Source of the DNA: G963675935 sp963719005
Lineage (GTDB): Bacteria > Planctomycetota > Planctomycetia > Pirellulales > Thermoguttaceae
DNA: 64,000 nt
NCBI GenBank assembly: GCA_963719005.1
Contig: CAVRAR010000005.1
Coordinates: 1 to 64,000, forward strand
Reading direction: 5' to 3'
In this document: positions 27,369 to 36,857 of the stretch, in pieces
Position numbering within the stretch: position 1 is the first letter of the stretch
Layout: every line of letters starts with the position of its first letter
Notes under the pieces: generated by a model
What the model was told of the DNA's origin: nothing
Database searches by the model: none
What the model saw: only the letters and a program-made list of their open reading frames with translations
Program-made: the position numbers and the translations under genes

Positions 27369-28007
27369 TCACCTCCCGATCCACGTGTACGACTCGTAGT
27401 GCTTGTCCTTGGTGGCCAGCAGAATCTTGCGGATGCGAATCACACTGGTTCCGAAAACGAACAACGACACGACCAACAGGTAGTAGGCGATGTACTGGAT
27501 GAACCCCGGCCGGACGAACAGCAGCACCGCCAGCACCGCCATCCAGACGGCCCGGTCGGGCTTTCCGCCCAGGAAGGTCTCATGCCGGCGAATGCCGCCG
27601 GGAAATCCCTTTCCCAACACGCCGAAGAACTCCGCCATCCACGACAGGATCAGCAACAGCGTCAGGCTGAGTTGCGGCCCGTCGGGCACGAAAAACAGGC
27701 TGCCGTAGCAGACCGTATCGCCGATGACGTCCAATCCCTCGTTGAACAGTTCGCCGGCGACGCTTCCGGTGCCGTATTCCCGCGACAGCATCCCATCCAA
27801 CGTGTTTGCGGCCATCCGCAGAATCAGGAAAGGCGGAACCAGCAGCAGCATCCAGCGGCACGCTGCGTAACTGAGCCCAAGATAGAACGACGCCGAGGTC
27901 AGCAGAACGAACATGATTCCGAAACACGTGGCCTGATTCGCGGTCATCCAACGGCCGCCAAGCCAACGCACAACTTTCTGAAAAACGCCTTTTTTCAGAT
28001 AGAGCAT
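27369..28007 (-). CDS. CDP-alcohol phosphatidyltransferase-family protein
   Basis: A 212-aa membrane protein of the CDP-alcohol phosphotransferase family, which moves a phosphoalcohol from CDP-alcohol to an acceptor. The signature region is NTLDGMLSREYGTGSVAGEL followed by FNEGLDVIGD. Compared with the canonical D-x2-DG-x2-AR-x8-G-x3-D-x3-D, the first and third aspartates are Asn and the Ala is Ser, while the second and fourth Asp are kept. This may change metal binding or define a subgroup; from memory, E. coli YnbA-like proteins have a similar pattern. ATG 28007 follows CTCGGAGGCTATCGCT. It is followed by the CdsA-like gene. Confidence 0.78.
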   Translation of the reverse strand: MLYLKKGVFQKVVRWLGGRWMTANQATCFGIMFVLLTSASFYLGLSYAACRWMLLLVPPFLILRMAANTLDGMLSREYGTGSVAGELFNEGLDVIGDTVCYGSLFFVPDGPQLSLTLLLILSWMAEFFGVLGKGFPGGIRRHETFLGGKPDRAVWMAVLAVLLFVRPGFIQYIAYYLLVVSLFVFGTSVIRIRKILLATKDKHYESYTWIGR

Positions 28008-28087
28008 AGCGATAGCCTCCGAGCATTGTGCAATGAAAAGACGCAAAGGAACCGCAGACCGCCTTCTGAAATGTTATCGAGCGGAAG

Positions 28088-28719
28088 CTACTCAATACTG
28101 CAATTTGGCAATGCTGATCGCAACTTGTCCTCTCCTCGCTTGGTGACACGTGTGTTCGTGAGAAACAGCAGCGTCAAACTGTGGAGTGATTTGAGGTGTT
28201 CCAGCCCTTTGTCCGTGATCTGTGTGCGGCTCAAATTCAACCATTGGAGCTTCTCTAGTCCTTCAAGTTGCTCCAAGTCCGCATCGGTGACATTGGTGCC
28301 ATCAAGGCTCAATATCCAGAGGTTGGGCAACGCTTTCAATTGTGCGAGCCCCGCGGCGTCAACATGCCGCACCGGTGAGTTCCAACTGTTCGACCTCAGG
28401 CAATGCGATTAGGTCTTCCAGCCCACTGCGGACGCGGGGGCAGCCCCGGATACATTTCGCTTGGCCGGTAAACCCGTTTCCTAGGCATTTCTGAAGCCAT
28501 CCTGACTCGGCTTTATCGCGCCCAAAACTGACGCGGCCCCAGCGCAGTTTCGATCCTCATTATCGCCGAGTTGTGTTCAAACTCGCGGCTGAACCGGACG
28601 CGGACCGCACTCATACCTATGGCGACAATCAGCACGAATAACAACAGCGATCGCAGCGTGAATTGATACCAGCGGCGTTTGCTCGCGAGTTTCGGCGTTG
28701 TTGACGGCGGGACGTTCAT
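28088..28719 (-). pseudogene. Leucine-rich-repeat membrane protein, broken by two frame changes
   Basis: The 5' part (28719-28513) encodes a short N-terminus and one membrane helix of a common planctomycete type (RRWYQFTLRSLLLFVLIVAIGM). A frame change near 28520 leads to a middle part (ESGWLQKCLGNGFTGQ... LEDLIALPEVEQLELTG), and a second near 28370 leads to three leucine-rich repeats (LPNLWILSLDGTNVTDADLE, LQWLNLSRTQITDKGLE, LTLLFLTNTRVTKRG). With both repaired it would be a membrane-anchored LRR protein of about 210 residues. Two breaks in 630 bases make true decay more plausible here than elsewhere. The ligand is unknown. Confidence 0.65.
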
Positions 28720-28793
28720 TCGCACCAACCGGGCTAAGCGATAGGCGGGCTCCCGACGAGTATATCGATCCGGCTATTCTCTGCCTCTACCCT

Positions 28794-29123
28794 CTACGTC
28801 TCGCGCCGCGCCGCCCACTGCTTCCGCATAGCCATCCCCAGTGCTTCTTCGGCCTCGGGAAGTCGGCCGGCGCGCTGGCAGACCAGGCTCATCGCCATGA
28901 AGCTGAACGAGTCGTCCGGCTCGAGCTCGCAGACTTTCTTGGCGTGCTCGATGGCCTCGTCGTGGCGGCCCAATTTGCCGTAGAAGACGCTCAAAGCGGC
29001 ATGGGCCAGGGCGTAGTCGGGCTGATCGGCGACGAGGGCCTGCAATCGGCCGATCGCCTCCTCCAACTTGCCCTGTTGCTGCAATTCGATCGCCTCGTCA
29101 TACCGCTGTTCGACGCTCGCCAT
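28794..29123 (-). CDS. Small TPR protein
   Basis: A 109-aa protein made of three tetratricopeptide repeats (EQRYDEAIELQQQGKLEEAI, YALAHAALSVFYGKLGRHDE, DDSFSFMAMSLVCQRAGRLPE). It has no signal peptide or membrane segment, so it is probably a cytoplasmic adaptor. ATG 29123 is where the repeat homology begins; a longer frame to 29228 adds 35 residues with no repeat character. Confidence 0.75.
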   Translation of the reverse strand: MASVEQRYDEAIELQQQGKLEEAIGRLQALVADQPDYALAHAALSVFYGKLGRHDEAIEHAKKVCELEPDDSFSFMAMSLVCQRAGRLPEAEEALGMAMRKQWAARRET

Positions 29124-29382
29124 GGGAAGACAACTCCGCAACTGGTGAAAACGGCTGCAAAACCCCAGTCTAACGAAAGCTGAACGGGAGGAAAAGGACG
29201 GGAGGGGGGAAGGATCGATACCGGCCATCAGGCTGGGTTAATTTAGCGAAGACGGGAAAGACGTTATTGTCGGCATGTTGCGTCTAACGGGCGAGATTTC
29301 GGCAACCGATAGAGCTTAACAGGTTTGACAGCCTCTAAAAACTTACCTTTCCCAGTCTTAGCCCTTCCATGAGGTGTCTTCC

Positions 29383-30225
29383 GTGAGCATTCACTCATCG
29401 GCTATTGTGAGTCCCATGGCCCAAATCGGGCCGGATGTTCAGATCGGCCCCTTTTGCATCGTCGAGTCGGGCGCCGTCATCGGACCCGGCTGCGTTTTGG
29501 ACGGCCGCGTGACCATCAAGGAGGGGACGACCCTGGGACCGAATAACCGCGTGTTGGAAGGCGCCATCCTCGGCGGACTGCCGCAGCATGTCCACGTCCC
29601 GGACAATCCGGGCCGCGTGGTGATCGGGACGGGCAACTTCATCCGCGAAAACGTAACGATTCACCGGGCGCTGGTGCCCGACCACACGACGGCGATCGGC
29701 GACAATTGTCTGCTGATGGTCGGCTGCCACGTCGCCCACGATTGCCACGTGGGAAACAACGTGATTGTGACGAACAACGCGATGTTGGCCGGCCACGTCG
29801 TTGTCGGCGATCGGGCGTACATTTCCGGGGCGGCTGGCGTGCATCAATTCTGCCGCGTCGGCTCGTATGCCATGGTCGGCGGGCAAGCCCACATGGTGCA
29901 GGACGTCCCGCCCTATGTGACCGTTGACGGGCTAAGCAGTCTGGTCGTCGGGCTGAACAAAGTCGGGCTGCGCCGCGCGGGCTTCAACCAGGCGACCATC
30001 CAGGAATTGATGGCGGCCTATCGCGTGATCTATCGCAGCGGACTGCGTTGGACCGACGTGCTCGAGCAGCTTCGCACCCGTTTTCCCGTCGGCCCCGCCT
30101 CGCTGTTCTACGAGTTCCTCTCGACGACCGCGCGCGGCATTGTTTCCGAGCGTCGCGCCCTCCAGGCGCCACCATCAGGCTTCGCGAGACGGTCGAAGCC
30201 GAGCCGGAACAGGAAATGCGCGTGA
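29383..30225 (+). CDS. lpxA: Acyl-ACP--UDP-N-acetylglucosamine O-acyltransferase
   Basis: A 280-aa LpxA, which adds the first 3-O-acyl chain to UDP-GlcNAc in lipid A synthesis. Hexapeptide repeats of a left-handed beta-helix fill the first 190 residues (IHSSAIVSPMAQIGPDVQIG and on). The catalytic His region is AHDCHVGN near residue 120, and the C-terminal helical domain is present (VGLRRAGFNQATIQELMAAY). GTG 29383 follows GAGGTGTCTTCC; another GTG at 29374 would add three residues. The other lipid A genes are not in the window. Confidence 0.9.
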   Translation: MSIHSSAIVSPMAQIGPDVQIGPFCIVESGAVIGPGCVLDGRVTIKEGTTLGPNNRVLEGAILGGLPQHVHVPDNPGRVVIGTGNFIRENVTIHRALVPDHTTAIGDNCLLMVGCHVAHDCHVGNNVIVTNNAMLAGHVVVGDRAYISGAAGVHQFCRVGSYAMVGGQAHMVQDVPPYVTVDGLSSLVVGLNKVGLRRAGFNQATIQELMAAYRVIYRSGLRWTDVLEQLRTRFPVGPASLFYEFLSTTARGIVSERRALQAPPSGFARRSKPSRNRKCA

Positions 30226-30346
30226 AGTTCGGGTAGTGAGAATCCGCGGCAGGCGGTTACCGTTCGTCCGTAAGGCAGAGTCTCAACGTGACCGAGACAA
30301 TTCTCAAGCGATGGAGTATTACAGACGAAGAGCTAACCATCGCCAT

Positions 30347-30970
30347 CTAAGACTTCGTCTTCCGGCCGTTCTTGCCGGCGGGAACCTTCACGAAAACGAT
30401 GAAGTAGGAATGGTTTTTTCGGGCGTGGACCTGTTTTTTTAGGCGGCTAACGCCCGGCTGGTTCGTTCGCATGACGACGAACAAGTCTTTTGTATAGTAC
30501 CCCATCGACTCGTACTCGTTGATGATCTCCACGTGCGAAAGTCGCTGGCGATTGGCGCTTACCTCGTCTTGGCACTTAACGATCAGAATGCCGTTGGGTC
30601 GCAGCACGCGAAGGGCCTCGCGGCCAGCCTTGAAATACAGGTCAAGCACTGCATCGTGCCACTTCGGACCGCCGTTGGTTGCCTCTCCGTTCGAATAGTG
30701 CTCTCGAAACGTCCGATGCGTGCCCGCGCCGGCAAGATGTTCGGTGTCCTTACGAAAGAGGCCTTCCATGTAGGGCGGATCTAGCACCACACAATCCAGG
30801 GAAGCGTCGTCGTAAGGCAGATTGCGGCAATCGACACCGGTTTGGAGGTCGGTCGCGTGAACCGTGTATTTCGCGCGAGTGACTTTTTGCCAGAACACGC
30901 CCTTTCCCCAGGTTACATCGGCAATGACAGAGCCGGGAGGAACATGGAGCTTGAGGATGTTTGGAAACAC
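30347..30970 (-). CDS. Site-specific DNA methyltransferase (probable N6-adenine or N4-cytosine)
   Basis: A class I SAM-dependent methyltransferase of at least 207 residues. It has a motif I-like ADVTWGKGVFW near the N-terminus, motif IV DPPYMEG, and later strands (LRPNGILIVKCQDE). No restriction gene is adjacent. Conserved sequence continues upstream of the GTG at 30970 (VIVSAHQSGNADVF) for about 34 codons without a standard start. A GTG at 31068-31066 overlapping the stop of the upstream ribbon-helix-helix gene would reach it only after a one-base shift in the six-A run (31041-31046), so the real start is probably there. The gene pair is likely co-transcribed. Confidence 0.75.
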   Translation of the reverse strand: MFPNILKLHVPPGSVIADVTWGKGVFWQKVTRAKYTVHATDLQTGVDCRNLPYDDASLDCVVLDPPYMEGLFRKDTEHLAGAGTHRTFREHYSNGEATNGGPKWHDAVLDLYFKAGREALRVLRPNGILIVKCQDEVSANRQRLSHVEIINEYESMGYYTKDLFVVMRTNQPGVSRLKKQVHARKNHSYFIVFVKVPAGKNGRKTKS

Positions 30971-31064
30971 GTCGGCGTTGCCGCTCTGGTGGGCGCTGAC
31001 AATGACATCGCTGGTGGCGATGCCTCCCGCGACGCGTTTCTTTTTTCCGGCAGACTCGCTATTC

Positions 31065-31247
31065 TCACTTCTTTAGAACAGGCTTTTCTGACTCAAGGTA
31101 CTTTTCGACGGCATCTCGCACCACCCATGCAATAGAGACCTTCTTGGCCCGAGCAATGCGCTCGATCCCCTCGTGCAACTCCGGGGAGAGACTAATCGAC
31201 GCACGCACTTTGCGGTGGCTGGCAACGTTGTTTTCGTTGTTTTTCAT
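31065..31247 (-). CDS. Ribbon-helix-helix repressor upstream of the methyltransferase
   Basis: A 60-aa protein with a complete ribbon-helix-helix fold: VRASISLSPELHEGIERIAR, then KVSIAWVVRDAVEKYLES. ATG 31247 follows GGCGGGGCGAGTG. A 9-base perfect inverted repeat lies 17 bases upstream (31264-31292) and is probably its operator, giving autoregulation. It most likely controls expression of the methyltransferase gene that follows on the same strand. Confidence 0.8.
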   Translation of the reverse strand: MKNNENNVASHRKVRASISLSPELHEGIERIARAKKVSIAWVVRDAVEKYLESEKPVLKK

Positions 31248-31263
31248 CACTCGCCCCGCCAAC

Positions 31264-31292
31264 ATGCACCACAATACACCATAGTGGTGCAT
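31264..31292 (-). promoter_or_regulatory. Inverted-repeat operator candidate
   Basis: ATGCACCAC-(11 bases)-GTGGTGCAT, perfect 9-base arms, centred about 30 bases upstream of the repressor start. Arms and spacing suit two ribbon-helix-helix dimers. Confidence 0.65.
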
Positions 31293-31659
31293 TCTGCAAG
31301 TCCAGTTCTTCATCCCCTTGAACCCCGTCCAGTATGCCCGATTTGCGGTTGGCTGTCCATCGCCAGCGATGTCTCGGTGCAACCGGATCTCCGGGCACGT
31401 CTGATTCCGAATGCAGCGAAGAATCTTCGTCGCCCGCTCGGAACATCTTTTTTTTGTCACAGCCGCTCCGATCCCGTGTAGTGGGATTGGAACGTGTGAG
31501 TCAAGCCGCAAGTCAAAGAGTCTTGTGAGCTTGGCAACCGCGGGCTATAATTTCGCGGCTACAATTGGTTGCCGGATGCCCCTCTCTGGTGGCCGCTTGT
31601 TGCGACTGTGAGGGGCGTCTCTCGTGCGTTCACCTTCCGGTTCCAACAAGGAGTCCGTC
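31293..31659. other. Intergenic region with promoter for the caspase operon
   Basis: About 370 bases between the methyltransferase unit (minus) and the operon beginning at 31660 (plus). It contains a strong promoter match at 31523-31551 and no gene that I can support. Confidence 0.45.
31523..31551 (+). promoter_or_regulatory. Candidate promoter of the transglutaminase-caspase operon
   Basis: TTGTGA (31523-31528), 17-base spacer, TATAAT (31546-31551). Box identity and spacing are close to the sigma-70 consensus. The start codon of the first gene is about 108 bases downstream of the -10 box. Confidence 0.5.
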
Positions 31660-33652
31660 ATGAGCCCGCAACACCCCCGCCGCCTGCCAGTTCTAAAGTT
31701 CTCGTCCCCGTTGCGACGATCGATCCGTCTCTGGGGAATCTCGATCACCCTGATTTGCATCGCGGCCTGGGCGGGCCGGGCGGCGCTGGCCGAAGAAGCG
31801 ACGAGCCTGAAAGTCACGCGGACAGTGACGGTCGACGAATTGGGCAATGCGAAATTCAAGATCGAGTTGAAGCTCTCCAACGAACTGTACGTGAAAACGA
31901 AAAACGCCAACATGAGCACGGCCATCTTGCTGCGACGCCTGGGCGTGAGCCATCATTGGTCGCGGCTGGAGAACATCAAGGGCCAATTCGACGACAACGC
32001 CAGCACGGCGACCATCGAGTACACCTATCTGAACTTCGCCCGGCTCATCCAGGACAACCTCTGGGAGATCGTGATCGAGCCCGAGTCGAAGATGGACCTG
32101 ATCGGCATTTTCGGCAACACCGCGGTGTTCACGTTGACCGCCGACAACGACCTGGGCACGGGGCTGGCGAGCATGCGCATCGACGTTCCCAAGGCGGCCA
32201 CGGAGTTGAAATATCAGGCCAACTCGCGGCAGATCACGTATCACCTGGCGCCGGCCACGACGCAAGGCGCCGGCGTGTCGGTCGCTTTCTCGATCGAGGT
32301 GAAACCGCAGATCATGTCCTGCCTGGCGAATGCCTACGGCGAGCCGCGGCTCTCCAGTCTGTGGGTCGCCCGCAGCGAACTGAAGAACACCGGCGCAGCA
32401 GATCCGCGATTACCGCGTGCGATTCCGCATCGGCGGCTACAGCAGTTGGAGCGAGTGGCGGCGGGCGAAGTACGTCCTGCCCGGCCAGACGATCGTCGAT
32501 CCCTATTTCCCCGTGCTGGAGCCCGAGAAGCTCATGCAGATGAGCGGGGCTCGCCCGGCGATGCTCGAAGTCGAGTACCGCTATCAACAGGAAGACGGCC
32601 GCGTGGTGCAGGAGAGCGATTCGCGGCAACTGCAGTTGCTCGGCCGAGGGCAGGCAGTTTTTTCCAGCCTGAAGAGCGAGGAGATGGCCGGATTCTTCGA
32701 CCAGTTCAACCTCGGCCCGATGGTGCTGGCGGCCTTCGTGACTTGCGACGACCAGGTGATGCAGGATCTGGGCCGCCGCATCAGCCAGGTGGCCGGCGGG
32801 CCGGCAGCCTCGACGAGCGACGCCGACGCCCAGAAATACCTTTCGACCTTGTACGCGTTTCTCAGCGACAACCACATCGCTTACCAGACGCCGCCGAATT
32901 CGATGTTTCGCAACCAGTCCACGCAGAACATCAAGTTCGGCCGCGAAGTGCTCCGCAGCCGCGCGGGAACCTGCGTCGACCTGGCGATCCTCTTCGCCAG
33001 CGCCTGCCAATCGGTCGGCCTGCAACCGGTGATGTACATCGTGCAGAACCACTGCTTCCCCGGCGTGCGCATGCCGAGCGGGCTGGTTACGCCGATCGAG
33101 GTCACCTACGTCGGCCGCGAGACGTTCGACAAGGCGGTCGAGCAGGGCCTCAAGGAGGTTCGCGAGGCGCGGTCGGCCGGCAAGATCATCGAGATCGACG
33201 TGAGCAGTTGGCAGAACCTCGGCGTGCACAGCCTCGATCTTCCCGCGCCCGAGGCGGGGCTGCTGGCCGGCTTCACTTTCCCCGCCGGCGGCGCGGTCGT
33301 GACCGAACCCAGCACTACGACCACTACCAAAAAGACGACCGGCCAATCGATCGCTGCCGGACTGCCCGGCAACTGGTCTTTCCAGCAAATCGTCAGCGGC
33401 GCGACCGTCCAGTATTCGCTGGCCCTATCCGCCGACGGCAAGTACAGCTACTTGACCACGACGACCACCGGCAACCAGACGACGACCGGCAATCAAGAGT
33501 CGGGCAACTTCAGCGTCGAGGGCAATCGTCTGCGGTTCAACCCGACGGGCAACGGCGAGGTGAGCGTCTACGTCTTCCACGTCCGCGGCGACGACTTGAA
33601 AATGCAGATGCAGGGAACGCCGAATCTCGTTGTGTTCCACCGCCAAAAGTAA
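31660..33652 (+). CDS. Secreted transglutaminase-like protein (frame broken near 32395)
   Basis: First gene of the caspase operon. After a long signal peptide (IRLWGISITLICIAAWAGRAALAE) come about 200 residues of beta-sandwich. In the shifted frame after about 32395 there is a transglutaminase-like core with the cysteine in SRAGTCVDLAILFASACQSV and a downstream His region in NHCFPGVRM. The C-terminus is a lipocalin-like or DUF-type beta domain (SFQQIVSGATVQYSLALSAD). The papain-like fold suggests a cysteine peptidase or amide cross-linking activity in the periplasm. Both halves are conserved, and one base change inside KNTGA/QQIRDYRVRF restores the frame, giving about 660 residues. ATG 31660 follows AACAAGGAG. 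The caspase-like gene starts 57 bases downstream. Confidence 0.7.
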
Positions 33653-33709
33653 CAACATCCGTCACCGAAATAGGACTTCGACCATCTGCAGAAGATTCCG
33701 AGGTGTATC

Positions 33710-35244
33710 ATGGCTACTGACTGCCTCTCGTTTTTCTCGATTGCAACGGTCTTCACTCTGGCGATTGCCGCGGCGCCGGCCTGGGCTCAACAGCGGGATT
33801 TCACGGTGCCGTCCGGCTCGCTGCATAGCCTCCAGCCGGAGATGATCCGCCAGAACGATCCGGGGTTCCTGGTTCGCGCCGACGTGAATCGGGCGTCGCG
33901 GTCGTATCGCGACGGCGACACGCTCTCGATCACCGTCGCCTCGGAGGCCGACGCCTACCTGTACGTGCTCTACAAGCAGGCCGACGGCAAGGTGTTTCAG
34001 ATTTTTCCGAATTCGGTTCAGTCGCAGAATCGCGTGCGGGCGCGGCAGGCGGTGCAGATCCCCGATTCTGACGACACGTTTCGCTGGGTGATCGGCCCGC
34101 CGTTCGGCACCGAGTACGTCAAGGTGATCGCCTCGAAGGAGCCGCTCGAAGGCATGTCCGATCCGGCGATGCGGGCGAAGTTCTTCAATCCGGTTTCCGG
34201 CCGCAACATCAAGGGGATCGAGCTCGAATTGGGCAAGAAGAAAATGGCATGGGCGGAGGACTGCTGCGAGATCACGACCTACGCCGCCGACAGCAGCGTG
34301 GCCGACTCGGGCGCACGCCGCTATGGGCTCTTCATCGGCCTCGGCGAGTATGAATACCTTCGTCCCGTGGCCGACGTGGTGAGCGAGGGGAAGACGCAAC
34401 GAGTTTTGGCTTCCTATCCCGGCCATCGTGACGCCCGGCTGTTGGGCGGCGTGCTCAGGGAAGTCGGCCATCTGGACGGCAGCAAGATTCTGACCAACGA
34501 CCTGGCCGCCCGCAGCAAGATCGAAGAGGCGATCACCCGCTGGCTCCCCTCGGTGGCGCACCCCGGCGATACCGCGATCATCTACTTTTCCGGCATAGCC
34601 GTGGCGGTGCCGAAAACGCACGGCGGCGCCGACAAGGAGCCGCAGGTCGCGCTGGCCTGCTACGAACAACTCTATTTGGCCCACGTGCGCGCGTTGGCCA
34701 AGCAATATCAAGACGGGAAACTCGACAGCGAAGGCCAGCAGTTGCTGCAAAAGGCCCTGCAAATCATGGGCTCGGCCACAACCGACGAGGAACGGCAGGC
34801 CGCGCTGGCCCGCGGCTTCGGCATCTCGAACGACCTGCTTGTCCATTGGCTGCAGGCGCTTGCCGGCCGGCAAATCATTCTGATTCTCGACGCGCCCTAT
34901 TCTTCGGCGTTTTCGCCGAAGCAAGTCGCGGTCGGGGCGCTCCGGCTGGGGGCGGGCTGGCCGGTGGCATTGCCCGACTGAAGACGCTCGGCCAGCGGGA
35001 AATCGCGGTGTTGGGCGCCTCGGCCGGCGACGCCGCGGAGGTCGGCCGCGATCTGCAGGGTCTGAGCCTGATGACCCGTTGCCTGATCCAGAGCCTGCAA
35101 CACGCCACCGGCACGCTGAGCATCGACCAGGCCTATCAAGACGTCAGCCAAGCCATCGAGGCGCAAGCTCAGGGCAAGACCGCTGCCGGAAATCGGCCCA
35201 TGTTGATCAACGGCTGCTCGCAACCCGCGCTGCTGAAACCCTGA
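33710..35244 (+). CDS. DUF4384 caspase-fold pseudoprotease (frame broken near 34930)
   Basis: A secreted protein with signal peptide (FFSIATVFTLAIAAAPAWAQ), a DUF4384 domain (residues 60-150: YRDGDTLSITVASEADAYLY, GKVFQIFPN, PFGTEYVKVIAS) and a caspase-like domain from about residue 205. The fold pattern matches its neighbour at 35263, but the two catalytic sites differ. Where active members have SGHG, this one reads SGIA (Ile at residue 296 for His); where they have DSCHxG, it reads DAPYSS (Pro at residue 396 for Cys). It should therefore be catalytically dead. The last 100 residues (LKTLGQREIAVLGASAGDAA and on to 35244) are in another frame; a one-base indel near 34930 explains this. It probably partners or regulates the active paralogue. 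Confidence 0.75.
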
Positions 35245-35262
35245 AGACTCGTGGAGAATGCC

Positions 35263-36831
35263 ATGAACCCCATATTTCACGCCGGCACGGCCCGTTCGAT
35301 CTCTTCCTCTCTGCGAGAGCGGGCAACGCGCCGCGCGGCACGCGCCGCCTCGACGGCACTCTGCGCCGTCCTCTTCCTGGCAACCTGCGCCGCATTGGCC
35401 GACGGCCAAGAGCGCGACTTGCCGGGCTTGCCGTTCTCCGGTTCCAGCGGAACCGCGGGCGGCACAGCGACCCAGCCGGCCGCCGGCAAGCCCCGCGTCG
35501 GCTTCGGCCAATTGCCCAACATGGCCACGCTCAATGCGCCGCCGAGCTTCGTGGGCGGGGGCCTCTTCAACGGCAATCCGCCCTTCCTGGCCGGCGTGAA
35601 GGTCAACCACGATGATCTGCTCTATCATGAAGGCGATCACTTGGTAATCGAGTTCTCCGCGGAACGCGCATCGTATCTGTACCTGATCTATCATCAGGCC
35701 GACGGCACGAGCCTGCTTCTGTTTCCCAACGAAGCGCGGACCGACAATCACATCCTCCCGCAGAAATCCGTGATGCTGCCCGCGGCCGACGAGGATTTCG
35801 GCTTCCGCGTTCGTGCCCCGTTTGGGACCGAGGTTCTCCAGGTATTGGCCACGCTGAAGCCGGCTGCCGAACTGGACTCGCTGGTGCAGAAGACCGGCCG
35901 GGCGGCCCCCGTCTCGCGCGAAGTGCTCGACCGCCTGCAAACACGGCTGAAGAAGGATGCCAGTTCTTGGAGCGAGCATCGCGTTTCCATCCGCACCGCC
36001 GATCGAGGCGGCGAGCCGAAAGCGACCGCGGCCACGCGGGCCGGTGTGTTCATCGGCGTCAGCAAGTCGCAGAAGACCGGCCAACTCACCGCACGATTCG
36101 GCCTCGGCTGCGAACTGATGGCCAAGACGATGCTCGAGCGCGGCGGCCTCGACCGCCAGCACGTGGCGATTCTGGAAGACGAGGACGCCAGCCGCGCGAA
36201 CATCGAAACCGCCATCACCAAGTGGTTGCCAAGCGTGACCAAGCCCGGCGACACGGTCTTCATCTTCTATTGCGGCCACGGCGGCGTAACCTCGAACCCC
36301 GATCGGCCCGATCAGCGCGACGGATTCCTCACCACGTACGACGACGTGCTGAGCGAAGGCCGGCTGACGGAGGCCGAGTGGGAGGCCCGCTGCCGCGAGA
36401 AGTTCATCACCGACACCGCGTTGGCCCGCTGGCTTCAGGAGCTCGCCGGCCGCCAAATCGTGCTCATTCTCTCGACCTGCCATGCCGGCTCAATGATCGA
36501 TGCCGATATCCTCGCCAAGGCCGGCGCCCGCGAGGCGGCTCGCGTCAAGGGTATTTCGCAAATCAACGTCACGGTGCTGGCGTCGTGTTCGCCCGAGGAA
36601 TCGACGTCCTCGCCGAAGAACGCCGAGCCGATCTTCATGGCCCAGTATCTTGCCAAGGCGATGACCGACCTGCCGGCCCCGGTTACGTTGCGGCAGGCCT
36701 ACGACTACTATCACGAGGCAATGCGGAGCAACCTCAGAAAACTCGGACACATCGGCGTGCACGAGCCGGTCCTCACCGATACCGCGCTGCTGCCAATCCA
36801 GCTTGTGCCGGCGGCATCGAAAGGCAAATGA
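35263..36831 (+). CDS. Secreted DUF4384 caspase-family cysteine peptidase
   Basis: A 522-aa protein: signal peptide (STALCAVLFLATCAALADG), Gly/Pro linker, DUF4384 domain at about residues 110-205 (YHEGDHLVIEFSAERASYLY, TSLLLFPNE, PFGTEVLQVLATL) and a C14-type caspase domain from about 260 to the end. The catalytic dyad is intact: His339 in YCGHGG and Cys406 in STCHAGS. The expected specificity is after Arg/Lys, as in metacaspases and orthocaspases, but this cannot be confirmed from sequence. ATG 35263 follows GTGGAGAATGCC. It begins 18 bases after the pseudoprotease gene and ends 26 bases before the third caspase gene. Confidence 0.88.
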   Translation: MNPIFHAGTARSISSSLRERATRRAARAASTALCAVLFLATCAALADGQERDLPGLPFSGSSGTAGGTATQPAAGKPRVGFGQLPNMATLNAPPSFVGGGLFNGNPPFLAGVKVNHDDLLYHEGDHLVIEFSAERASYLYLIYHQADGTSLLLFPNEARTDNHILPQKSVMLPAADEDFGFRVRAPFGTEVLQVLATLKPAAELDSLVQKTGRAAPVSREVLDRLQTRLKKDASSWSEHRVSIRTADRGGEPKATAATRAGVFIGVSKSQKTGQLTARFGLGCELMAKTMLERGGLDRQHVAILEDEDASRANIETAITKWLPSVTKPGDTVFIFYCGHGGVTSNPDRPDQRDGFLTTYDDVLSEGRLTEAEWEARCREKFITDTALARWLQELAGRQIVLILSTCHAGSMIDADILAKAGAREAARVKGISQINVTVLASCSPEESTSSPKNAEPIFMAQYLAKAMTDLPAPVTLRQAYDYYHEAMRSNLRKLGHIGVHEPVLTDTALLPIQLVPAASKGK

Positions 36832-36857
36832 CTTTACAAATGACGGGAGGAATGACC

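Noticed and set aside
35967..36857. Long open frame running into the third caspase gene from upstream
   Set aside because: It overlaps the second caspase in another frame, is Arg-rich and has no domain; the real start is 36858.
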